Below are positions 57,599-64,000 of a stretch of 64,000 nt of DNA, piece by piece. How positions within the stretch are numbered: the first letter of the stretch is position 1; each line of letters starts with the position of its first letter. The DNA is from Williamsia soli (GTDB lineage: Bacteria; Actinomycetota; Actinomycetes; Mycobacteriales; Mycobacteriaceae). A program made the position numbers and the translations under genes. The stretch lies in NCBI RefSeq assembly GCF_017377795.1, contig NZ_JAFRDR010000002.1, forward strand, positions 62,001-126,000, given 5' to 3'. Under the pieces are notes generated by a model. That model did not search any database, was not told the DNA's origin, and saw only the letters and a list, made by a program, of their open reading frames with translations.

Positions 57599-57901
57599 GT
57601 GCGTCTGTCGCCGCATGAGCAAGAGCGACTTATGATCTCGTACGCAGCCGAATTGGCCAGACGTCGACGAGGGCGAGGGTTGATCCTCAACCACCCGGAG
57701 TCCGTTGCGATCATCACCGATCACATTCTCGAAGGGGCCCGCGACGGTCGGTCGGTTGCCGAGCTGATGTCGTCTGGTCGAGAGGTGCTCACCCGCGCCG
57801 ACGTCATGGACGGGGTGCCCGAGATGTTGCACGACGTCCAGGTCGAGGCGACGTTTCCCGACGGCACCAAACTCGTCACCGTGCACAACCCCATCTCGTG
57901 A
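57599..57901 (+). CDS. ureA: Urease gamma subunit
   Basis: This 100-residue protein has the UreA pattern [41 protein letters not shown] and [18 protein letters not shown]. It is the small structural subunit of urease. The start is a GTG preceded by GAGGAGG. First gene of ureABCFGD. Confidence 0.96.
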   Translation: MRLSPHEQERLMISYAAELARRRRGRGLILNHPESVAIITDHILEGARDGRSVAELMSSGREVLTRADVMDGVPEMLHDVQVEATFPDGTKLVTVHNPIS

Positions 57902-57917
57902 TAGGAGTGCAGACCTC

Positions 57918-58241
57918 ATGTCCGACGCTGGTCTGATACCTGGTGAAATCCTCTGCGCGGCAGGGGAGATACTGCTCAACGAAGGCGCAGAGGTCACTGA
58001 GGTCCCGGTGGTCAACACCGGCGACCGACCTGTTCAGGTCGGCAGCCACGTGCACTTCGTGCAATCCAACGAGGCACTCGACTTCGACCGCGCGCTCGCG
58101 TACGGCAAGCGACTGAACATCCCGGCCGGTACCGCGGTCCGATTCGAGCCGGGAATCCCGGCAACGGTCGCGCTGGTGCCGATCGGCGGCACGCGCGAAG
58201 TGTATGGAATCTCCCTGACGCCCCCGGGAAAGTTGGACTGA
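57918..58241 (+). CDS. ureB: Urease beta subunit
   Basis: This 107-residue protein has the UreB motifs [38 protein letters not shown] and [10 protein letters not shown]. It forms the (alpha-beta-gamma)3 enzyme with UreA and UreC. It lies 16 bases behind ureA and 1 base before ureC. Confidence 0.96.
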   Translation: MSDAGLIPGEILCAAGEILLNEGAEVTEVPVVNTGDRPVQVGSHVHFVQSNEALDFDRALAYGKRLNIPAGTAVRFEPGIPATVALVPIGGTREVYGISLTPPGKLD

Positions 58242-58242
58242 C

Positions 58243-59964
58243 ATGGCATCACTGAGTCGCGAGCGGTACGCCGAACTCTTCGGCCCCACAGTCGGCGACC
58301 GAATCCGCCTGGCCGACACCAATCTGCTGATCGAGGTCACCGAAGACCGATCCGGCGGTCCGGGTAAGGCGGGCGAGGAAGCGGTGTTCGGTGGAGGAAA
58401 GGTCATCCGCGAGTCGATGGGGCAGGGCCGGGCCACCAGGGCCGAAGGATCCCCCGACACCGTGATCACCGGGGTCGTGATTCTCGACTACTGGGGGATC
58501 ATAAAGGCGGACTTGGGAATCCGTGATGGTCGTATTGTCGCGCTCGGTAAGGCCGGCAATCCCGACACCATGGACGGGGTCCATCCGGATCTGGTCATCG
58601 GGCCGTCCACCGAGATCATCGCAGGCAACGGCAAGATCGTGACGGCCGGCGGTATCGACTGTCACGTCCACTTCATCTGCCCCCAGATCATGGACGAAGC
58701 GCTCGGTAACGGGATCACCACCCTGATCGGTGGGGGTACCGGGCCCGCCGAGGGCAGCAAGGCGACCACGGTGACCCCGGGTGCCTGGCATCTGGCATCG
58801 ATGTTGCAGGCCACCGACCACTGGCCGATGAACATCGCGTTGCTGGGCAAGGGCAACACGATCAATCCCGCCTCGATGCACGAGCAGTTGCTCTCCGGTG
58901 CCTCGGGTTTCAAACTCCACGAGGACTGGGGGAGTACGCCGGCCGCCATCGACGCCTGCCTGCGGGTGGCCGACGAGACGGGCGTTCAGGTCGCGCTGCA
59001 CTCGGACACTCTCAACGAAGCCGGATTCGTCGAGCAGACCTTGGGAGCCATTGCCGGACGCGGCATCCACGCGTACCACACCGAAGGTGCAGGTGGTGGC
59101 CACGCACCGGACATCATCACGGTGGCCGGGTATGCGAACGTCCTGCCCAGCTCGACGAACCCGACCCGCCCGCATACCGTGAACACCCTGGACGAGCATC
59201 TGGACATGTTGATGGTCTGCCACCATCTCAATCCCAGCGTGCCCGAGGACCTGGCGTTCGCGGAGAGCCGCATCAGGCCGTCGACCATCGCCGCCGAGGA
59301 CCTTCTGCACGACATCGGGGCGATCTCCATGATCGGTTCAGATGCGCAGGCCATGGGTCGTATCGGTGAGGTGGTCCTGCGAACGTGGCAGACGGCGCAC
59401 GTGATGAAGGCTCGCCGGGGTGCGTTGGCCGGTGACGGGGCCGCCGACAACCAGCGAGCGCAGCGCTACGTCGCCAAATACACGATCTGCCCGGCGCTCG
59501 CGCACGGGCTCGATGACGAGATCGGCTCGATCGAGGTCGGGAAGCTGGCGGACCTCGTGCTGTGGGAGCCCGCGTTCTTCGGCATCCGTTCGCACGCCGT
59601 GATCAAAGGCGGTGCGATTGCCTGGGCCGCGATGGGCGACGCCAACGCTTCCATCCCGACACCGCAACCGTCGTTGCCACGCCCCATGTTCGGTGCCTCG
59701 CCCCGGCTGGCCGCCGCGACCTCGTTGAGTTTCGTTGCGCAGCAAGCCCTCGACGACGGGTTGTCCGATCGGCTGGGTCTGGACCGCCGGTTGTCCGCCG
59801 TGAAGAACGTTCGTCGGGTGGGCAAATCGGACATGCCGAACAACGATGCACAACCCGAGATCACCGTCGACCCGGACAGTTTCACGGTCACCATCGACGG
59901 AGAGGTGTGGGATGAGCAACCTGCGACCTCACTGCCCATGGCCCAGCGCTACTTCATGTTCTGA
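58243..59964 (+). CDS. ureC: Urease alpha subunit (catalytic)
   Basis: This 573-residue protein has all nickel-site residues: His141 and His143 in DCHVHF, the carbamylated Lys224 in GFKLHEDWG, the His of ALHSDTLNE, the His of GGGHAPD and the Asp of GSDAQAMGR. The mobile flap [20 protein letters not shown] is intact. It hydrolyses urea to ammonia and carbamate. It is 1 base behind ureB and overlaps ureF by one base. Confidence 0.97.
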   Translation: MASLSRERYAELFGPTVGDRIRLADTNLLIEVTEDRSGGPGKAGEEAVFGGGKVIRESMGQGRATRAEGSPDTVITGVVILDYWGIIKADLGIRDGRIVALGKAGNPDTMDGVHPDLVIGPSTEIIAGNGKIVTAGGIDCHVHFICPQIMDEALGNGITTLIGGGTGPAEGSKATTVTPGAWHLASMLQATDHWPMNIALLGKGNTINPASMHEQLLSGASGFKLHEDWGSTPAAIDACLRVADETGVQVALHSDTLNEAGFVEQTLGAIAGRGIHAYHTEGAGGGHAPDIITVAGYANVLPSSTNPTRPHTVNTLDEHLDMLMVCHHLNPSVPEDLAFAESRIRPSTIAAEDLLHDIGAISMIGSDAQAMGRIGEVVLRTWQTAHVMKARRGALAGDGAADNQRAQRYVAKYTICPALAHGLDDEIGSIEVGKLADLVLWEPAFFGIRSHAVIKGGAIAWAAMGDANASIPTPQPSLPRPMFGASPRLAAATSLSFVAQQALDDGLSDRLGLDRRLSAVKNVRRVGKSDMPNNDAQPEITVDPDSFTVTIDGEVWDEQPATSLPMAQRYFMF

Positions 59965-60662
59965 TGTCGACGGACCCCACACCCGCTGCAGGCCAGACCT
60001 TTCCCGGTGACCCGACGATCAAAGGTGCTCGACAGCTCGCAATGCTGCTGACCCTTGCGGACTCTCGGCTCCCGGTGGGTGGGCACGTTCATTCCGGTGG
60101 GCTGGAGGAAGCGATCAGCGGTGGCGCGGTCCGTGACCTCCACACGCTGCGTGAGTTTCTGATCCGGAGGGTCAGGACCAGCGGACTCGTCGCGGCGTCC
60201 ATCGCCGCTGCGGTGGTCGACGGACGCCTCGAGGTGGCGACCGCAGAGCTCGAGACCGACGCCCGAACGCCATCTCCTGCCGCTCGCACAGCCTCGAGGG
60301 CGCAGGGGCGGGGCATGCTGCGGCTGGGGAAAAAGATCTTCCCGCAAGAGGATTGGAGTGCGCACCCGTCGCGGCCCCACCTACCTGTGATCGCAGGCGC
60401 GGTGGCGCGGATTGCAGGCTTGGACCCGTTCCAGAGCGCTCTGGTGCTGATCTATACGACGATGACCGGTTCGGCGACAGCCGGTCAACGGCTACTGGCG
60501 CTCGATCCCGGTGATGTCGCGCTGTTGGGAGTGGAGATGACGCCGCTGTGCGAGAGCACTGCCGCCACAGCAAGTGTCGAGCTGGCTGACCTGTCCGACC
60601 CCCTGCTCGACGTACTCGCTCAACGCCACGAGCTACGTCCCATGCCGTTGTTCGCCTCCTGA
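59964..60662 (+). CDS. ureF: Urease accessory protein UreF
   Basis: This 232-residue protein has the UreF pattern LLTLADSRLPVGGHVHSGGLEEAI and the conserved C-terminal FQSALVLIYTTMTGSATAGQRLL. UreF with UreD recruits UreG to apo-urease for nickel insertion. The N-terminus has about 20 extra residues. Its ATG overlaps the ureC stop (TGATG). Confidence 0.92.
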   Translation: MSTDPTPAAGQTFPGDPTIKGARQLAMLLTLADSRLPVGGHVHSGGLEEAISGGAVRDLHTLREFLIRRVRTSGLVAASIAAAVVDGRLEVATAELETDARTPSPAARTASRAQGRGMLRLGKKIFPQEDWSAHPSRPHLPVIAGAVARIAGLDPFQSALVLIYTTMTGSATAGQRLLALDPGDVALLGVEMTPLCESTAATASVELADLSDPLLDVLAQRHELRPMPLFAS

Positions 60663-60728
60663 GGCGACCGGTGAACACGTGAAGTATCGACAAGCACGGC
60701 ATCGACGAAAAATAAGAGGAGCAGTCCC

Positions 60729-61427
60729 ATGCCACCACATCTGATCGACGGACAGCCGCATGTCCACGACCATTCTCGACCCAAGCGGAACCGCACGCCG
60801 GGCGAGGCGCTGCGGATCGGGATCGGCGGACCCGTCGGGTCCGGGAAGACCGCGCTGGTCGCCGCCCTCTGCCGGCAGCTGCGGGAAGAGCTGTCGCTCG
60901 CAGTGCTGACCAACGACATCTACACCACTGAGGACGCAGACTTTCTGCGCCGCAACGCGGTGCTACCCGATGAACGCATCACAGCGGTTCAGACCGGTGG
61001 CTGCCCGCACACCGCGATTCGCGACGACATCACGGCCAACCTGGACGCGATAGACGACCTGGTGGAAGCGAATCCGCCACTGGACCTGATCCTCGTAGAA
61101 TCGGGAGGCGACAATCTCACCGCGACCTTCTCGACCGGTTTGATCGACGCTCAGATCTTTGTGGTCGATGTTGCGGGCGGCGACAAGGTGCCCCGCAAAG
61201 GCGGGCCCGGTGTCACGTTCTCCGACCTGCTCGTCGTGAACAAGACAGACCTGGCGCCCATGGTCGGAGCAAACCTGCAGGTCATGCGGGACGATGCGGC
61301 GAAGGTGCGCGAGGGGCGTCCAACGGTTCTGATCTCGTTGACCGACGATCCCGCCGCAACCGATGTGCTGGGCTGGGTGCGAGAGCAGTTGGCCGCGGTT
61401 GCCGAGGAAACTGCGAGCACGGCCTGA
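60729..61427 (+). CDS. ureG: Urease accessory GTPase UreG
   Basis: This 232-residue GTPase has the P-loop GGPVGSGKT (residues 33-41), metal-binding [14 protein letters not shown] (the CPH motif) and the NKTD guanine motif. GTP hydrolysis drives nickel delivery to urease. The N-terminus has a few His residues (HVHDH, around residues 11-15) that may store nickel. UreE is absent from the operon, as in mycobacteria. Confidence 0.95.
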   Translation: MPPHLIDGQPHVHDHSRPKRNRTPGEALRIGIGGPVGSGKTALVAALCRQLREELSLAVLTNDIYTTEDADFLRRNAVLPDERITAVQTGGCPHTAIRDDITANLDAIDDLVEANPPLDLILVESGGDNLTATFSTGLIDAQIFVVDVAGGDKVPRKGGPGVTFSDLLVVNKTDLAPMVGANLQVMRDDAAKVREGRPTVLISLTDDPAATDVLGWVREQLAAVAEETASTA

Positions 61428-61443
61428 ACTTCGGGACATACAG

Positions 61444-62121
61444 ATGCACACCGAACTCCGTCTACAGGCAGTCAAAGGGCGGTCTCCGCGAATCCGGGCT
61501 GCGGGCGGTATCGCCGTCCGCCAGACCGGGGTCGACACCCTGCACATGATCTCGAGCGCTGCGACCCCGCTCGGCGGAGATCTCATCGATATCCACATCG
61601 AGGTCGGACCCGGCGCCTACCTCAACGTCCACAGCGTCGCAGCAGCGATGGCTCTGCCCGGGCCGCACGAACCGCGGTCGGAGTTGCGCTGGCACATCAC
61701 CGTCGCCGACGGAGCGGGGCTCGTGATCGACCCGCAACCGACGATCGTCGCGGCGCACGCCGTCCACCACTCCGAGACCGACATCGACGTCGCCGAGTCG
61801 GGGGCGATCAGGGTGGCCGAACGCGTCCAGATCGGCCGTAGCAGAGAGGACCTCGGGCGATGGAGCGGTCGGGTCCGCGTCGACGTCGGTGGCACCCCCG
61901 CCGTGCGGCATCGACTCAGCATCGGCAGGCCGGACCACGACCAGCTGGGAGCGCCATCAGTCCTGCTCAGCGAGTTCAGATATCCCGACGATCGGCCGGC
62001 TGCGGTTCATCCGCGGGCGGTCGGTGCGCGGCTGGGTCTCGCGGCCGGCGGGTCCCTGACCACGGTGCTCGCCGGAACGCTGAACGACGCCGAGCAGTGG
62101 GCCGGGGACCTCGTCGGCTGA
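61444..62121 (+). CDS. ureD: Urease accessory protein UreD (UreH)
   Basis: This 225-residue protein is a short UreD: 'GPGAYLNVHSVAAAMALPG', 'WHITVADGAGLVIDPQPTIVA' and 'RVQIGRSREDLGRWSGRVRVD'. It is the scaffold that binds apo-urease. The frame is open upstream inside ureG, but the ATG at 61444 gives the family N-terminus, 16 bases behind ureG. Its stop is 1 base from the end of the convergent ndh gene. Confidence 0.9.
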   Translation: MHTELRLQAVKGRSPRIRAAGGIAVRQTGVDTLHMISSAATPLGGDLIDIHIEVGPGAYLNVHSVAAAMALPGPHEPRSELRWHITVADGAGLVIDPQPTIVAAHAVHHSETDIDVAESGAIRVAERVQIGRSREDLGRWSGRVRVDVGGTPAVRHRLSIGRPDHDQLGAPSVLLSEFRYPDDRPAAVHPRAVGARLGLAAGGSLTTVLAGTLNDAEQWAGDLVG

Positions 62122-62122
62122 A

Positions 62123-63640
62123 TCAGCTCGCAGCCGGTTTGGGTTGCGCCGCGGTCTCGGAACCCGATGTGGCGTCTGCCTCCGCCTTGCGGACCTTCGG
62201 CGTCGGATCGGAGAGCACCGGCTTACCACTCGGTGTCTCGGCCGCGTCGCTCGGGAGCAGTTCACCCGACTCTTTGCGTCGATCCAGATCGATCTGCGCA
62301 AGTTGGTCCAGTGCGTTACGCGCCAGCACCTGCTGCTCGGTGATCGTGAGCTGAGAGCGACCCTTGGTCAGGAACGCGAACGACCAGTCGACGATGGTGT
62401 TGAGTCGACTGCGGAATCCGACGATGTAGACCAGATGCAGCAGCAGCCACCCGAGCCACGCGAAGAAGCCCTCGGTTTCGAGGTTCTTCTTGAATCCGGG
62501 CACCGGTACCGACATGACCGCGCTGAACTTCGAGATGGTCGCCATCGAACCCTTGTCCCAATACTTGAACGGCTCGCGATCCTCCGGTTTCGCACCTTTG
62601 AGTTCAGCCTTGATGGCGTCCGCGGCGTACCGGCCACCCTGGATCGCGCCCTGGGCCATACCGGGGACGTCTTCGACCGACATCATGTCGCCGACGACGA
62701 AGACGTTCGGGTTGCCGGGTATCGACAGGTCGGGGAGTACCTTGACCCGGCCCGCTCGGTCCAGTTCGACGCCGCTCTGTTCGGCGAGTTGCTTGCCGAG
62801 CGGGCTGGCGGCGACACCAGCCGACCACACCTTGCACTGCGACTCGATCCGGCGGGTGCTGCCGTCCTTCTCTTTGACCAACAGTCCGTCGTAGTCGAGG
62901 TCGACGACCATGGCGTTGAGCTGGATCTCGACACCCATGCTCTCGAGCCGTTTGGCCGCCTTTGCGCCGAGATTCGGGCCCATCGGGGGCAACACCGCGG
63001 GTGCGGCGTCGAGCAGGATGACCTTCGCTTCCGTGGAGTCGATGTTGCGGAATGTGCCCTTGAGGGTCTTGTCACTCATCTCGGCGATCTGCCCGGCCAG
63101 TTCGACGCCGGTGGGGCCGGCGCCGACGACGACGAACGTCAGGAGCCGGGCGCGCTCCTCGTGGTCATCGGAGAGCTCCGCCTGCTCGAAGGCGCCGAGG
63201 ATGCGGCCACGGAGCTCGAGGGCGTCGTCGATGGTCTTCATCCCGGGGGCGAATTGGGCGAAGTGGTCGTTGCCGAAGTACGACTGATCGGCGCCTGCCG
63301 CGATGATGAGGCTGTCGAACGGCGTCTCGGTGATCCGCTCGAGCAGCCTGGAGGTGACCACCTTGTTCTCGAGGTCGATGGACTCGACATTGCCCATCAG
63401 CACCTGCGCGTTTGCTTGTTTCCGCAGGATCACCCGGGTGGCCGGGGCGATCTCGCCTTCGGAGATGATGCCGGTCGCGACCTGGTAGAGCATCGGCTGA
63501 AACAGGTGGTGGGTGGTTCGCGCGATCAGGGTGACGTCGACATCGGCCTTTCTCAGGCGCTGGGTGGAGAACAGGCCTCCGAAGCCGGAGCCGATCACCA
63601 CCACCCGGTGCCGGGTCGAACCTACGGTCTCGTCACTCAT
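62123..63640 (-). CDS. ndh: Type II NADH:quinone oxidoreductase
   Basis: This 505-residue flavoprotein has an N-terminal FAD motif VVVIGSGFGGLFS (residues 13-25), a second dinucleotide motif VVVGAGPTGVELAGQI for NADH, NVFVVGDMM, and a C-terminal hydrophobic helix WLLLHLVYIVGF that anchors it to the membrane. It oxidises NADH and reduces menaquinone without pumping protons. The C-terminal tail (about 40 residues) is polar and Pro/Ala-rich. I chose the ATG at 63640 (AGGAGA 6 nt upstream). Corresponds to Rv1854c. Confidence 0.95.
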   Translation of the reverse strand: MSDETVGSTRHRVVVIGSGFGGLFSTQRLRKADVDVTLIARTTHHLFQPMLYQVATGIISEGEIAPATRVILRKQANAQVLMGNVESIDLENKVVTSRLLERITETPFDSLIIAAGADQSYFGNDHFAQFAPGMKTIDDALELRGRILGAFEQAELSDDHEERARLLTFVVVGAGPTGVELAGQIAEMSDKTLKGTFRNIDSTEAKVILLDAAPAVLPPMGPNLGAKAAKRLESMGVEIQLNAMVVDLDYDGLLVKEKDGSTRRIESQCKVWSAGVAASPLGKQLAEQSGVELDRAGRVKVLPDLSIPGNPNVFVVGDMMSVEDVPGMAQGAIQGGRYAADAIKAELKGAKPEDREPFKYWDKGSMATISKFSAVMSVPVPGFKKNLETEGFFAWLGWLLLHLVYIVGFRSRLNTIVDWSFAFLTKGRSQLTITEQQVLARNALDQLAQIDLDRRKESGELLPSDAAETPSGKPVLSDPTPKVRKAEADATSGSETAAQPKPAAS

Positions 63641-63780
63641 GACCATCTCCTGTCAGTTTGCGGATTTTGCGGCCGGGATCTCCAGGGCGTGTGGGATCCG
63701 CACCCTGCTAACGGTAGTCAATGAGTGGCGTTTGGTCGCGGCAAGGTGGTCTTTGTTGCGCGGAGTGTGGCCCGCGGGGT

Positions 63781-64000
63781 TCAGGCGATCATGTCGGTGG
63801 TGGTGCGAGCGGCCCAGGCCCAGGGGAAATCGTTTGCGTCCCAATAGCTTTTGAGTATTTCGTACTCGACTTCGCCGCGTTGCGCGCCGGCGATGGAGAT
63901 GTCTGCGCAGTCGTGGAGGCGGGCGAGTCGCAGGCCTGATTTCTCCATCACCCGGCGCGATGCCGTGTTGACCGCCATGGTCCCGGCAAATATGCGACTG
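63781..64000 (-). CDS. GNAT-family acetyltransferase, C-terminal part; gene runs off window end
   Basis: On the minus strand the frame is open from the window end to the stop at 63781. The last residues read FAGTMAVNTASRRVMEKSG then LRLARLHDC, the acetyl-CoA-binding loop and C-terminal strand region of the GNAT family (NxxSRRVMEKxGL), and end in EVEYEILK...FPWAWAARTT. The N-terminal part lies beyond 64000. The acceptor is unknown. Confidence 0.75.
   Translation of the reverse strand, partial: SRIFAGTMAVNTASRRVMEKSGLRLARLHDCADISIAGAQRGEVEYEILKSYWDANDFPWAWAARTTTDMIA

Noticed and set aside
62144-63724. Long open frame antisense to ndh
   Set aside because: Low-complexity product without domains; the ndh frame has both dinucleotide motifs.

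Overview
The window is high-GC actinobacterial chromosome, best placed in the Mycobacteriales and most likely Gordonia or a close relative. The right half (about 33.4-63.6 kb) follows, in order, the Mycobacterium tuberculosis segment Rv1821-Rv1854c as I remember it: secA2, pgsA2, gcvH, garA, a MerR regulator, a DUF151 protein, a second MerR regulator, gcvP, a PBP-like protein, glcB, two CNNM/CBS membrane proteins, guaB1, gnd, blaR/blaI, a hotdog thioesterase, ureABCFGD and ndh. Genus assignment is inference; no rRNA or tRNA gene was seen.

Left half (1-33 kb), mostly small independent units: a carboxylesterase cut by the window edge; a pair of bacterial-PH membrane proteins; AraC and HAD proteins; a sterol-desaturase-family hydroxylase; a PoxB-type pyruvate oxidase; an ATP-dependent DNA ligase (LigB type); an azoreductase/MFS pair; a dienelactone hydrolase; an alpha/beta hydrolase lacking its nucleophile and catalytic His, divergent from a TetR regulator; a complete siderophore ABC importer; a SnoaL-like/LysR pair; a type III glutamine synthetase; a GNAT protein with an SDR remnant in front; an acyl-CoA synthetase; the biotin ECF transporter bioY-bioM-bioN; RtcB; DUF1990; a VOC protein; PPK2; an LLM oxidoreductase; and two convergent membrane proteins of unknown function.

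Right half (33-64 kb): protein export (SecA2), glycine cleavage (GcvH, and GcvP behind a tandem glycine riboswitch) with the metabolic switch GarA and two MerR regulators; malate synthase G; two CNNM-type proteins; GuaB1 and 6-phosphogluconate dehydrogenase; a BlaR/BlaI pair; a small RNA locus resembling the mycobacterial iron-sparing RNA MrsI; a thioesterase and a citrate-lyase-like aldolase; the urease operon; type II NADH dehydrogenase; and a GNAT gene running off the end.

Regulatory DNA is unusually readable. I see an IdeR/DtxR-like box inside a -35/-10 promoter of the putative sRNA, an IdeR-like half-site at the siderophore operon, a three-half-site GlnR operator at the type III glutamine synthetase, a KstR-pattern operator at the acyl-CoA synthetase, a 13-bp dyad between the TetR gene and the inactive hydrolase, a dyad at bioY, and about a dozen genes with a TANNNT -10 box 6-8 nt before the start codon (probable leaderless mRNAs). 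Convergent or intergenic gaps hold long hairpins, and one gap holds two facing arrays of 21-bp repeats. There is no CRISPR array, prophage or complete insertion sequence.
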